DNA from: Bacillus sp. 1NLA3E | Lineage (GTDB): Bacteria > Bacillota > Bacilli > Bacillales > Cytobacillaceae | DNA: 64,000 nucleotides | NCBI RefSeq assembly: GCF_000242895.2 | Contig: NC_021171.1 | Location: 4,684,001 to 4,748,000 of the forward strand | Reading direction: 5' to 3' | The notes under the pieces: generated by a model | Told to the model about the DNA's origin: nothing | The model's input: only the letters and a program-made list of their open reading frames with translations | Databases searched by the model: none | Shown: one piece after another, positions 51,437 to 60,142 of the stretch | How positions within the stretch are numbered: position 1 is the stretch's first letter | How the letters are laid out: each line of letters opens with the position of its first letter | Position numbers and translations under genes: made by a program

Positions 51437-52318
51437 CTATTTTTCCATTCTGCGTAGGATCTCCAGAAAAACCTCAGTAGCCTTCGTTTTAAATTGTGAT
51501 TCTTGGGTTATTAACGAGAATTTCCGACAAATTGGATTTCCATTTACCTTTAACATTTTCAAGGTCCCTAAGGAAATTTCCTTTCTAACAGCCGTTTGTG
51601 AAAGTAGAGTAATGCCTAAACCCGCTTCCACTGATTCTTTTATGATTTGTGTACTGCCAAACTCCATGATACTGTGCGGGTGGAACTGAAACTCAGTAAA
51701 CATTTTTTCCGTAGCTTCCCTTGTTCCTGATCCTTCTTCCCGAACAATCCATGTTTCATCAGACAGCTCCGATAATTGGATATTCTCTCGATTTGCATAA
51801 GGGTGGTTTGCTTGGACGATGACAAACATGAAATCTTCTTCAAATGCTTCAATATAGAGCTTTTCGTGGCTAAAATCTCCCTCAAGGATGCCAATATCCA
51901 AATGGTGGTCCATTACCATTTCAGCAATTACCTGTGTATTTCCAATAGAGACTGTAGGTGTGATCATGGGGTACTGCTGTTTCAATTTTGCGATGAGGTG
52001 AGGGAGTACATATTCCCCGAATGTAAAGCTTGCTCCAATCGATAAGCTACCACTTGCTGTCTTTAGTAAATCATCTACTAAACATTGCATCCTTGTATGA
52101 AGTCCCAAAATTTCTTTAGCATGATGGAAAACGATTTCTCCGGCTTTATTTAACCGCACATATTTATTTGTTCGATCTAACAGTTTAGCACCTACCATCC
52201 GTTCTAGTGTTTGGATATACTGGCTGACAGCAGGTTGTGTCATATGTAATTCATCAGCAGCACGGGTAAAATTTCCCTTATCGACAACTGTAACAAAAAC
52301 GAGCAATAGCTGATTCAT
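51437..52318 (-). CDS. LysR family transcriptional regulator
   Basis: LysR-type regulator of 293 residues. N-terminal winged helix (MNQLLLVFVTVVDKGNFTRA, then LHMTQPAVSQYIQTLERMVG) and a type 2 periplasmic-binding-like effector domain (about 90-290, GSLSIGASFTFGEYVLPHLI, EEGSGTREATEKMF). It resembles the CysL/YwfK group, but the target cannot be read from the sequence. It is divergent from the sensor kinase gene across about 220 bp, which is the usual site for LysR autoregulation. Confidence 0.88.
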   Translation of the reverse strand: MNQLLLVFVTVVDKGNFTRAADELHMTQPAVSQYIQTLERMVGAKLLDRTNKYVRLNKAGEIVFHHAKEILGLHTRMQCLVDDLLKTASGSLSIGASFTFGEYVLPHLIAKLKQQYPMITPTVSIGNTQVIAEMVMDHHLDIGILEGDFSHEKLYIEAFEEDFMFVIVQANHPYANRENIQLSELSDETWIVREEGSGTREATEKMFTEFQFHPHSIMEFGSTQIIKESVEAGLGITLLSQTAVRKEISLGTLKMLKVNGNPICRKFSLITQESQFKTKATEVFLEILRRMEK

Positions 52319-52542
52319 CGGTTCTTCGCCCCCATTCTCTTCCCTATTATACCAATCTGCTTTTCATAATCATCTTAATGATTTATTTAGCTTATCATTT
52401 AATTAATTTATATTTTCATTTTCCAAGTAAGCTAAGAATGGCATTTTATGGAGCAGTTTTGCTTTTAGTGATATACTTATGTCGACTCAAACAGCTAACT
52501 ATTCTAAATATAAATTCATTAAACTTTCGAGGGGATCTTTTT

Positions 52543-53367
52543 ATGTCCTATAAAATCATTAAATGGTCAATTCTACTATCCCCCGCAATGATGGTGGGTC
52601 TTTGGGAATACATCCGACATCAGTTTCTGCTTTCCTACATTTCGATGGATACAGGGAACTGGCTGTCTCCACTTATAGTCGTCTTTTTTACGTTACTATT
52701 TTCGACACCCTTGTTTAGAAGACTGGAAAAAATGCAAGAAGAATTAAATCAAGAACGAGCCTATAAAGCAACCATGGAGGAACGTCAAAATATTTCCCAG
52801 GACTTACACGATGGTATTTCCCAATCACTTTTCTTATTATCAGTTAAAGTTAATAAATTAGAAAAAAACTTATCTGGTAGTCACTTAAACGAAATCCAAA
52901 AGATTAAGCAAACCCTAAAACACATTTATGAAGATATCAGATATTCGATTCAAAATTTACGGACTCCACCACAGGAGTATGATCAAATTTATCTTTACCA
53001 ATCCTTGAAAATGCTCTTGAAAGAAATAAAGGAAGAAACTGATATTAAGGTCCATCTAGACTGGGACTTCCCGGAAAGAACCCTGACTTACAAGGAAAAG
53101 CTTGAGATGATTTCAATCATTAAAGAAGCATTAATGAATGTCCGAAAGCATGCACAGTGCTCCAATCTTTATATCACGGCAAAAGAGCAAGGTGTAAAAT
53201 TAGCTTGTTGTATTAAAGATGATGGGATTGGCTATGCACCACAATACGATGCTGGTGAACATCACGGAATAAAAATTATGAATGAACGGGCAAAAGCAAT
53301 TGGTTGGCTCCTTAATATTGAAAAAAGTAATTCGGGAACATTGCTTTCTATCATAAAGGAGGGGTAA
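52543..53367 (+). CDS. NarL-type sensor histidine kinase
   Basis: Membrane histidine kinase of the HPK7 (DegS/LiaS/NreB) class. Two N-terminal membrane helices lie at about residues 5-22 and 42-60, without a large sensor domain. The HisKA_3 box is QNISQDLHDGISQSLFLLSV (phospho-His in DLHDG). The ATP-binding part has IIKEALMNVRKHAQC (N box) and DDGIGYAPQYDAGEHHGIKI (G1). The ATG at 52543 after CGAGGGGATCTTTTT is preferred; an in-frame ATG at 52378 would add a hydrophobic 55-residue extension. Three bases separate it from the response regulator gene. Confidence 0.88.
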   Translation: MSYKIIKWSILLSPAMMVGLWEYIRHQFLLSYISMDTGNWLSPLIVVFFTLLFSTPLFRRLEKMQEELNQERAYKATMEERQNISQDLHDGISQSLFLLSVKVNKLEKNLSGSHLNEIQKIKQTLKHIYEDIRYSIQNLRTPPQEYDQIYLYQSLKMLLKEIKEETDIKVHLDWDFPERTLTYKEKLEMISIIKEALMNVRKHAQCSNLYITAKEQGVKLACCIKDDGIGYAPQYDAGEHHGIKIMNERAKAIGWLLNIEKSNSGTLLSIIKEG

Positions 53368-53370
53368 CGA

Positions 53371-54030
53371 ATGATCGATACTAAAATGACCAAGGTTCTT
53401 ATCGTTGATGATCATGCCCATGCCAGGGAAGCGATTAGAGAACAACTTAGTGGTTATTCGGATTTCACCATTATTGGCGAGGCAAAAAGCGGGGAAGAGG
53501 CTATTTTTTTATCAGATCAGATTCTGCCTGATCTGATTTTAATGGACATTAATATGCCTGATTTAGACGGTTTAAAAACGACTAAATTGATAAAAGAAAA
53601 ACATCCAAATATTAAAATCGTTATTTTAACTGTTTCTGAAGACAGCACCCATCTCTTTGAGGCCTTAAAACAAGGAGCGCAAGGTTTTTTAATCAAAAAA
53701 GTCAATCCCGGTGATTGGTATCCATACCTAAAATCTGTGGTTTCTGAAAATATCCCTGTATCTTACGAATTGGTCAATGAGGTACTACAAACCATATCAA
53801 GCCACCCAAAGAAGCCAATAAGTCCAAAGACAAATCCACTATCGCAAAGAGAAATGGAAATCTTAAAATTAGTAGCTAAGGGCCATACGAATAAAGAAAT
53901 TTCAAATATGATTTTTATTTCAGAGTATACCGTGAAAAACCATCTGAAAAATATTACCAAAAAATTAGATATTAAAAATAGGGTTCAACTGACCAGATAC
54001 GCAATTGAAAATGGTTGGGTGGAACAATAG
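53371..54030 (+). CDS. NarL/FixJ family response regulator
   Basis: Response regulator of 219 residues. The receiver domain has KVLIVDDHAHAREAI (acidic pocket), the phospho-acceptor Asp in PDLILMDINMPDLDG, and VILTVSEDS plus LIKKVNPGDW with the conserved Lys. The C-terminal LuxR-type helix-turn-helix is LSQREMEILKLVAKGHTNKE, then ISNMIFISEYTVKNHLKNI. AAAGGAGGGGTAACG precedes the ATG. It forms an operon with the kinase and is convergent with nosF. A role in controlling the nos genes is possible but not shown. Confidence 0.92.
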   Translation: MIDTKMTKVLIVDDHAHAREAIREQLSGYSDFTIIGEAKSGEEAIFLSDQILPDLILMDINMPDLDGLKTTKLIKEKHPNIKIVILTVSEDSTHLFEALKQGAQGFLIKKVNPGDWYPYLKSVVSENIPVSYELVNEVLQTISSHPKKPISPKTNPLSQREMEILKLVAKGHTNKEISNMIFISEYTVKNHLKNITKKLDIKNRVQLTRYAIENGWVEQ

Positions 54031-54035
54031 CACTC

Positions 54036-54068
54036 GAAAACAGAGACGTTTGCCTCTGTTTTATTTTA
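54036..54068. terminator. terminator between response regulator and nosF
   Basis: AAAACAGAG-N8-CTCTGTTTTATTTTA stem between convergent genes. Confidence 0.75.
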
Positions 54069-54782
54069 TTTAAACCCATATATTTCCTTGTTTATTTGGA
54101 AAAGTCTTGTATGTAATTGATCTCTGTCTACATCAGTAACTTCAATTTCATGATAGATTTTGCCTTGATGTAAGAAGATGATGATATCTGCTATTGTGGC
54201 TGCGACATCCAATTGGTGGGTGGATAATAAAATCGTTCTTTTTTCCGAGCGTAATTGTAACAGAATATCAGCAAAGGTCGATACCCAATATGGATCCAAC
54301 CCATTTGTTGGTTCATCGAGCAAAAGGAGACTGGCATTCCTTATATAAGCTTGAGCAAACAGCAATCGTTGCCTCATCCCTTTTGATAGATGTGCAACCG
54401 TTTCATTTTGTTTCTTGCTTAAGCCAACCAACTGTAACGCCTTTTCCGTTTGCTGCTTTGGTACACGGCAAAGCTTAGCGTGAAAGGATAACCACTCCTT
54501 AACGGTCAATCCATTTGGAAATTGAAAGTCATCGGGCATATAGCCAATTTTATTCGGATAGTTTTTCCGATCCTGAACACCCAACCCACAAACCGATATC
54601 TCTCCACCAGTAGGTTGGAAAATACCACCGATCATTTTAATAATCGTACTTTTTCCAGCACCATTCCCGCCTACTAGTACGCAAATTTGTCCTTCATCCA
54701 GTTGTAGTGAGAAGGGGGAAAGGACTTCTTCTTTTTGAAATGTCTTCGTTATATTTTTTATCTCTAAAATAGGTTGGCTCAT
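54066..54782 (-). CDS. nosF: NosF-like ABC transporter ATPase
   Basis: ATP-binding subunit of the NosFY transporter, which with NosD supports assembly of the CuZ centre of nitrous oxide reductase. In 238 residues: Walker A VGGNGAGKSTIIKMIGG, Q-loop DDFQFPNG, signature HLSKGMRQRLLFAQA, Walker B LLLLDEPTNGLDP and H-loop LSTHQ. It overlaps nosY by 4 bases (ATGA). The nos identity rests on the neighbours nosY, nosL and nosD; by itself it is a CcmA-type ABC ATPase. Confidence 0.88.
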   Translation of the reverse strand: MSQPILEIKNITKTFQKEEVLSPFSLQLDEGQICVLVGGNGAGKSTIIKMIGGIFQPTGGEISVCGLGVQDRKNYPNKIGYMPDDFQFPNGLTVKEWLSFHAKLCRVPKQQTEKALQLVGLSKKQNETVAHLSKGMRQRLLFAQAYIRNASLLLLDEPTNGLDPYWVSTFADILLQLRSEKRTILLSTHQLDVAATIADIIIFLHQGKIYHEIEVTDVDRDQLHTRLFQINKEIYGFK

Positions 54783-55597
54783 TTTCTAACTTTCCTTCCT
54801 ATTAGAAAAGTTGATATCGTTAACATACCAAAAACATAAATGAGTATGTAAAGAAACAAATAAATCAGGGTTGCTGGTCCTGTTAAAAAATCAATAATTT
54901 GATAATATTGCTGTCCGAAAATGGATCCGCCCTCAAATTGAATGACAAAAAAAACTCTTAATAATTCTGCCGGATTCAGAATTGTAAATACCAATAAAAT
55001 TGGTTTTACCATTGTATAGTAAAGAAAACTTAATCCACCAATCAGTAGCATTGGCCAAATCATAATCAATATGAACCATAAAGCGATAGCAATCATCATC
55101 GACTGCCAGCGTGTAGAGGATAGTACCCCAATGAGTATTCCAATTGCTAAAAATGCTGCGGTAACTAAAATTGAGAATAGATAGATTAATAGGATGCCTT
55201 TAACTGAACCTGTAGCGTTAAATAGCATACTCAAAATACTAAAAACACCAAAGCTAAAGGTAATGATAATAAAGTGGGTTAGGAACTGACCAAAATACTT
55301 TCCAATAATATAGGACTTCATTTTGAATGAATAAGTCAATAAAAGGGCAAATCGTCCAGCTTCTTGCTCCTCGGTAATCGAAAAGGCTCCTAATAACATG
55401 ACAATGAGTGGCAGGGAATATAAAAGCACGTTAAAGGCAGTTGCCGTAACGTTTGTATAACTGCTTAAACCTCCAATATTCATTTGGATAAGAAAGATAA
55501 AAATCATGATTAATAGGAACAATCCACCAAACAAGTAGAACGACTTTTGCCTTAATGACATTTTCCATTCCTGGCGAAAAAAAACGTAGGAATCCAA
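54779..55597 (-). CDS. nosY: NosY-like ABC transporter permease
   Basis: Membrane subunit of 272 residues with six hydrophobic helices (about 20-40, 57-75, 108-130, 143-165, 175-200, 245-265), ABC-2 type as in NosY. The segment LLGAFSITEEQEAGRFALLL after helix two is typical. TTG start at 55597 after GAGGGGAATTTCA. It partners with the downstream ATPase. In the nos system the substrate is thought to be a sulfur compound for CuZ. Confidence 0.86.
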   Translation of the reverse strand: MDSYVFFRQEWKMSLRQKSFYLFGGLFLLIMIFIFLIQMNIGGLSSYTNVTATAFNVLLYSLPLIVMLLGAFSITEEQEAGRFALLLTYSFKMKSYIIGKYFGQFLTHFIIITFSFGVFSILSMLFNATGSVKGILLIYLFSILVTAAFLAIGILIGVLSSTRWQSMMIAIALWFILIMIWPMLLIGGLSFLYYTMVKPILLVFTILNPAELLRVFFVIQFEGGSIFGQQYYQIIDFLTGPATLIYLFLYILIYVFGMLTISTFLIGRKVRK

Positions 55598-55627
55598 TGA
55601 AATTCCCCTCTTTTCTGCTTATTTGAA

Positions 55628-55647
55628 GAGGCTGACTAGTCAGCCTC
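55628..55647. repeat. perfect 20-bp palindrome between nosL and nosY
   Basis: GAGGCTGACTAGTCAGCCTC, self-complementary over 20 bp, 19 bp after nosL and 30 bp before nosY. As RNA it would be a stem with a minimal loop and no T run, so it may modulate expression within the operon or be a protein binding site. Confidence 0.7.
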
Positions 55648-55665
55648 ATTCAAACAATTAAACTG

Positions 55666-56250
55666 TTATTTACTCATGCTTCCATCCATATTCATGTTTG
55701 TATCCGTGCTGTCTTTATGCATTTTCATTGTCATATTATTCTTATCTTGTGGCCAAGTATGCTTATCTAGTTCAGCCTTTGTCATGATTGTGCCCATTCC
55801 ATTTTTATCAATAAAACTTTGTGCAGCAGCCTTATCTTTAAAAGCGATTACTCCATATCCCATTGCAGTGGTAATCTTTGCATCAAATACATAGACTGCT
55901 TTGTTATAATCTAGCCATTCTTTATCATGATGACTGCGAACAAATGCTGCATCTATATCTTTCTCACCATTTGTTCTAATCCATTTATTGACCATACAGC
56001 CGATGTCATCAAATACAAGTGTTTTTCCATCCTTTAAGATAATCTCAGTTGCATCAGTATTATCAGCGACAGCCATTTCACAATTAGCACATTTGTCCAC
56101 TTTTTCATCAATGGCTTTTGCCTTAACCGTCTTTTCTTCCACTTTTGGATCTGCTTTCTTGTCTTTTTCCGCCTTTTCTGTGTTACAGCCTACAAGCGCA
56201 ATCGAAAACACCAAAACCAACATCATCAAAAACAGCATTCTTTTTTTCAT
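55666..56250 (-). CDS. nosL: NosL copper chaperone lipoprotein
   Basis: Lipoprotein that delivers Cu(I) to apo-nitrous oxide reductase. In 194 residues: signal peptide with lipobox (SIALVGCN, Cys about 22), a charged linker, the NosL copper motif DKCANCEMAVAD (about 61), and Met motifs in AITTAMGYGVIAF. A Met/His-rich tail (MTMKMHKDSTDTNMNMDG) adds possible copper ligands. The ATG at 56250 shares a base with the nosD stop (TAATG), and GGGGGAGGA lies upstream. The TTG 21 bases earlier is less likely. Confidence 0.93.
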   Translation of the reverse strand: MKKRMLFLMMLVLVFSIALVGCNTEKAEKDKKADPKVEEKTVKAKAIDEKVDKCANCEMAVADNTDATEIILKDGKTLVFDDIGCMVNKWIRTNGEKDIDAAFVRSHHDKEWLDYNKAVYVFDAKITTAMGYGVIAFKDKAAAQSFIDKNGMGTIMTKAELDKHTWPQDKNNMTMKMHKDSTDTNMNMDGSMSK

Positions 56251-57542
56251 TACAATTTCTTCCTCCCCCAAAAATAAATAATAAAGCTTGATAGTATGAA
56301 TAATATAGAAATCAACATAATACCCCTATTAAAGTCGATTTGCCTATCTTCCTGAATATTCGGAATCATAGCAGGAGACTGATCCTTCACCAAACTTCCC
56401 TCATTACCCTTAAATAATTTTTCCATTATCACCATTCCTGGTGATTGAAAAAGCAATTGATAGGCTGAATTTTTATCCATAATCCGCATAAAATATGGAT
56501 CGGCAACAACCGCTAAATCACTGAAACCATCCCCGTTTCCATCTAGACCCATTTGGCTATCCCAATAATTTTCATATAGTTTATTATTCTTGGAATCTCC
56601 CCCATAAGTAAGAATCGTTATGACATTAATTTGGAAATCATTTCGGGTTATTCTATTTTTAGTTGACTGTTTAAAAATGATGCCAATGGCATTTCCTTGA
56701 ACATCATTATGCAGAATTGAATTTGTAAAGCTATTATCAATCATGATACCAATGCGGTTATCACGAATATAATTATTTTGAATCATTGTATCTTGGACAT
56801 CATATAAATAAAGCCCCTGTGAGTTTACATTTTGTCTATTTTTCAATAAGTAGTTTTCTGAATATACTTCATTATGTGAGCCCATAATCATACTACCAGT
56901 AAGATTTTGGGAAAATGTATTACCTTTTACTGTATTTCCTTGCGTAAACATAAAATGGAGACCATAGCGAGAATAAGATACCTTATTACCAGTAATCGTA
57001 TTACCTGTACTGGTATCAACATAAATACCATCTTTGACTGTTGTTATGGAATTATTTTTGATTAAATTGTCCTTTGAACGAAAAAGATCAATTCCATTTT
57101 GTTGACCATGCTTTTCATCAGTTGTACCGCTAATTTTTACGCCATCTATTTCAATCTTGTTTGCCTCATTTAATTGAATCCCGTACCCAGCAGTTTTTAT
57201 CGTTACGTTATTGATTAAGTGATTAGATCCTGAAATGAATATGGCGGTTTCTGCACTTTTGTTTTCAATTCTAATATTTTTTACTGAAGCTCCTTTGTTT
57301 TTAATCTTGATAGCAGGAGTCTTACCATCCGAAATGATGGTCACATTTTCAGCACCAATGACTGTTACCGGTTTATTAATGTTGATGGACTCCTTATATG
57401 TACCACTAGGTATTTCTACTGTTCCACCATCTTTAGCCTGATCAATTAAATCCTGAACACTCATTTTTGCCTGGACTGTGCTATTTCCACTAAGAAGGAA
57501 CACGAATAGAAAGAACCATATGATCCGCCGTTTTGGTAGCAT
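56250..57542 (-). CDS. nosD: NosD copper-processing protein
   Basis: Exported beta-helix protein needed with NosFY to mature the CuZ centre of nitrous oxide reductase. The 430 residues have a signal peptide (about 1-25, ending NSTVQAK), a long series of right-handed parallel beta-helix (CASH/PbH1) repeats (for example NLIKNNSITTVKDGIYVDTS and NTITGNKVSYSRYGLHFMFT), and a C-terminal membrane helix (GIMLISILFILSSFIIYFWG). The ATG at 57542 has GAGGTG 6 bases upstream. First of nosD-L-Y-F; no nosZ is adjacent. Confidence 0.93.
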   Translation of the reverse strand: MLPKRRIIWFFLFVFLLSGNSTVQAKMSVQDLIDQAKDGGTVEIPSGTYKESININKPVTVIGAENVTIISDGKTPAIKIKNKGASVKNIRIENKSAETAIFISGSNHLINNVTIKTAGYGIQLNEANKIEIDGVKISGTTDEKHGQQNGIDLFRSKDNLIKNNSITTVKDGIYVDTSTGNTITGNKVSYSRYGLHFMFTQGNTVKGNTFSQNLTGSMIMGSHNEVYSENYLLKNRQNVNSQGLYLYDVQDTMIQNNYIRDNRIGIMIDNSFTNSILHNDVQGNAIGIIFKQSTKNRITRNDFQINVITILTYGGDSKNNKLYENYWDSQMGLDGNGDGFSDLAVVADPYFMRIMDKNSAYQLLFQSPGMVIMEKLFKGNEGSLVKDQSPAMIPNIQEDRQIDFNRGIMLISILFILSSFIIYFWGRKKL

Positions 57543-57642
57543 TTCCCACACCTCTATCGTAAATATATCACGCGGAAATTTTCTGAAATATGACTCTTTA
57601 TGGCTAATTTTGTGACAAAGGTGTGACGATTCGCTTTTTAAT

Positions 57643-57830
57643 AAGCTCTGTTAAATTAGAATGTTGATTTCCGTTCCAGGCGCTTCGCTTTCCGCGGGGC
57701 GGGCGGTGAGCCTCCTCGGCGCTAAAGCGCCTGCGGGGTCTCACCTGTCCCGCTGCTCCCGCAGGAGTCTTCTCGCCTTCCACTCCAATCAGCATAATGT
57801 TAAAAATCAACATTGAACTTTAACACAGCT
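57643..57830. repeat. MITE-like repeat A, copy 8
   Basis: Complete copy from AGCTCTGTTAAATTAG to CTTTAACACAGCT. It lies 100 bp upstream of nosD, so it separates nosD from anything that once preceded it. The stretch 57543-57642 between them shows no clear promoter; TGTGA occurs twice there (57611, 57622) but as a direct, not inverted, repeat. Confidence 0.88.
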
Positions 57831-57832
57831 AA

Positions 57833-57870
57833 AATAAAAAAGACCTGAATGTTAATTCAGATCCCTTTTC
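57833..57870 (-). terminator. terminator of the zinc ribbon gene
   Basis: Minus-strand GATCTGAAT-TAAC-ATTCAGGTC followed by TTTTTTATTTT. Confidence 0.8.
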
Positions 57871-57878
57871 AAATCATT

Positions 57879-58151
57879 CTATTCTCTTTTTAGTCTAGTT
57901 TTTAAATTTCGAAGTCCGTTTGTTAGTGAATCGTGAAAGGCGACGACCATTGAATCACTCATTTCAATTAAAGCGCTTACAGGTTCTTTGTTAAAAGGAA
58001 CACCGCAACTCGTACACTCATCTAGGTATTTATTAAAATTCCTTTCTCCACAACTGTAACAAAAGTCTTTCGTTCGAAATGGTTTTACCCCACATTTAGG
58101 GCAAATCTCTGTTCTCTCAGATATCATGACTCCACAATTAGAACAATACAC
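57879..58151 (-). CDS. zinc ribbon protein, unknown function
   Basis: Protein of 90 residues with three CxxC pairs: CSNCGVM, CPKCGVKP and CYSCGERN, plus CTSCGVP, i.e. two zinc-ribbon modules in the first 50 residues. A short helical C-terminal tail ends LRNLKTRLKRE. No family beyond zinc ribbon is recognised. A GTG at 58151 is taken as start because GGGGGG stands 6 bases upstream; the ATG at 58166 has no binding site. The 490 bp upstream (58152-58645) show no further gene or clear structure. Confidence 0.7.
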   Translation of the reverse strand: MYCSNCGVMISERTEICPKCGVKPFRTKDFCYSCGERNFNKYLDECTSCGVPFNKEPVSALIEMSDSMVVAFHDSLTNGLRNLKTRLKRE

Positions 58152-58645
58152 TATGATACCCCCCATAAATTCAGAGATACGAACAGAACCTATTCCGGGC
58201 TTAGATTTAAGAAATATTATTAGTTTAACATGATGATGGATACGCGCCTGTTCCCACGATTAAAACCCAGAGTACATATATATATTATCAGTTCCTATCC
58301 CTGTTACATGCATTCTACTTCTTTCATTCCTCAACTGACTTAGAAACTGAAAAGATTACGATCAGGTAAAGAATTTAGTCCGTCTCCATTCCACCCCCTT
58401 CATATGTTTAAAAATTTCTATTAGTTAGAAAATAACACTAAGACTATTATACTAGAATACTCATCCATTAATACACTTTTTTACAAAGGTCCTGTTTTTT
58501 ACCTTTATTAATCATTCTTATCATGCGGAAAATAATAACAATAAACAGCATTACTTCCCTTCTATCCAACCTCTCCGTATAGTATATGTCTGAGAAATGA
58601 TGTGATAATATGAAGGAAGACTCATCAAAAGGAGCTGAAGGATCG

Positions 58646-59878
58646 TTGAAAAATGAAATGATTGAAAGGTTTACTACTTATGTTAAAGTGGATACCCAGT
58701 CCAATGAAAGCAACGAAACATGCCCTTCGACACCTGGACAATTGACGCTTGCCCATATGCTTGTCGAAGAACTGACGACGATTGGGATGGAGGAAGTTAC
58801 CATTGATGACAATGGCTATGTAATGGCCACACTTCCCTCTAATACTGAAAAAAAGGTCCCTACCATTGGATTCTTGTCTCATGTTGATACGGCAACTGAT
58901 TTTAGTGGTGCAAATGTCAATCCGAAAATTGTTGAAAATTATGATGGCAAACAGATTACTTTAAACGAGAAGGCACAGATTGTCTTGTCACCACGGGATT
59001 TTCCCGAACTAGCTAATTACATAGGACATACATTGATCACGACAGATGGGACAACTCTGCTCGGAGCTGATGACAAAGCCGGAGTTGCTGAAATCATGAC
59101 GGCAATGGCTTATATAGTCCAACATCCAGAAATCAAACATGGCAAAGTCCGAGTGGCCTTTACTCCTGACGAAGAGATTGGCCGAGGACCACATAAATTC
59201 GATGTGGATGCATTTAACGCAACCTATGCCTACACGGTAGATGGCGGACCACTTGGTGAACTTGAATACGAAAGCTTTAACGCTGCTTCTGCAAAAATCA
59301 CCATTAATGGAACCAATATTCATCCTGGTTCTGCTAAAGGAAAGATGGTTAACTCCACTAAAATTGCTATGGAATTAAATAATAAGCTCCCAGAAGCAGA
59401 AGCACCTGAAAATACGGAAGGGTATGAAGGATTTTATCATTTACTCTCGTTCCATGGTGATGTCGAACAAACAAAGCTTAATTATATTATTAGAGATTTT
59501 GACAAACAACAATTCGAAAAGAGAAAAGCCTTCTTCGCGAATATCGTTAAAGATTTGAAGGCGAAGTACGGAGAGGAAAACATCCTTCTTGAATTGAAAG
59601 ATCAATATTACAATATGAAGGAAAAAATTGAGCCAGTAAAAGAGATTGTCGATATTGCCCATCAAGCAATGGTAAACCTGGATATCAAACCGATTGTAAA
59701 ACCAATTCGTGGTGGTACAGATGGTTCACAGCTTTCCTATATGGGACTGCCAACTCCAAATATTTTTGCTGGTGGCGAGAATTTCCACGGCAAATATGAA
59801 TATGTTTCTGTTGAAAATATGGTCAAAGCAACCCATGTCATTATTGAAATCGTTAAGTTGTTTGAAGAAAGAGCTTAA
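58646..59878 (+). CDS. pepT: peptidase T (tripeptide aminopeptidase)
   Basis: Cytoplasmic zinc metallopeptidase that removes the N-terminal residue of tripeptides. Metal site and catalytic residues are in [16 protein letters not shown] (H, D), [16 protein letters not shown] (D), [10 protein letters not shown] (E-E) and [14 protein letters not shown] (D); the last ligand His is in [13 protein letters not shown]. The TTG at 58646, with AAAAGGAG 11 bases upstream, gives 410 residues, the usual PepT length. An ATG at 58610 has no binding site and would add 12 residues. A terminator follows. Confidence 0.93.
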   Translation: MKNEMIERFTTYVKVDTQSNESNETCPSTPGQLTLAHMLVEELTTIGMEEVTIDDNGYVMATLPSNTEKKVPTIGFLSHVDTATDFSGANVNPKIVENYDGKQITLNEKAQIVLSPRDFPELANYIGHTLITTDGTTLLGADDKAGVAEIMTAMAYIVQHPEIKHGKVRVAFTPDEEIGRGPHKFDVDAFNATYAYTVDGGPLGELEYESFNAASAKITINGTNIHPGSAKGKMVNSTKIAMELNNKLPEAEAPENTEGYEGFYHLLSFHGDVEQTKLNYIIRDFDKQQFEKRKAFFANIVKDLKAKYGEENILLELKDQYYNMKEKIEPVKEIVDIAHQAMVNLDIKPIVKPIRGGTDGSQLSYMGLPTPNIFAGGENFHGKYEYVSVENMVKATHVIIEIVKLFEERA

Positions 59879-59885
59879 ATAACTA

Positions 59886-59932
59886 CAAAAAGACAGTCTA
59901 ATTGGATGAACCGTTAGACTGTCTTAATTTTT
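59886..59932 (+). terminator. pepT terminator
   Basis: AGACAGTCTAA-N12-TTAGACTGTCTTAATTTTT, 11-bp stem, abutting repeat A copy 9. Confidence 0.85.
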
Positions 59933-59933
59933 A

Positions 59934-60118
59934 GGCTGTGTTAAAGCTCAATGTTGATTTTTTGCACAATGTTGATTGGAGTGGAAGGCACGAAGACTCC
60001 TGCGGGAGCAGCGGGACAGGTGAGACCCCACAGGCGCTTTAGCGCCGAGGAGGCTCACCGCCCGCCCCGCGGAAAGCGAGTGCCTGGAACGGAAATCAAC
60101 ATTCTAGTTTAACAGAGC
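59934..60118. repeat. MITE-like repeat A, copy 9
   Basis: Complete copy, GGCTGTGTTAAAGCTC to TTCTAGTTTAACAGAGC, in the orientation of copy 2. It is the intact reference used to define the IS110 junctions. It lies between pepT and the methyltransferase gene. Confidence 0.9.
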
Positions 60119-60142
60119 ATATTTTAAAATAGTTAAGTTTTG

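Noticed and set aside
52378-52542. Longer N-terminus for the sensor kinase (start at 52378)
   Set aside because: No ribosome site at 52378, whereas GAGGGGATC stands in front of the ATG at 52543; the extension may be an A/T-rich translation artefact.
54066-57542. A nosZ gene hidden on either strand near nosD
   Set aside because: All long frames between 50 and 60 kb are accounted for by other families and none shows the CuA or His-rich CuZ motifs.
57611-57626. TGTGA-N6-TGTGA before nosD as an Fnr box
   Set aside because: The half-sites are in direct, not inverted, orientation and no -10 lies at the matching distance.
5644-60118. Repeat A as a CRISPR or REP-type array
   Set aside because: Copies are single, kilobases apart, variable in length and in both orientations, without spacers or cas genes.
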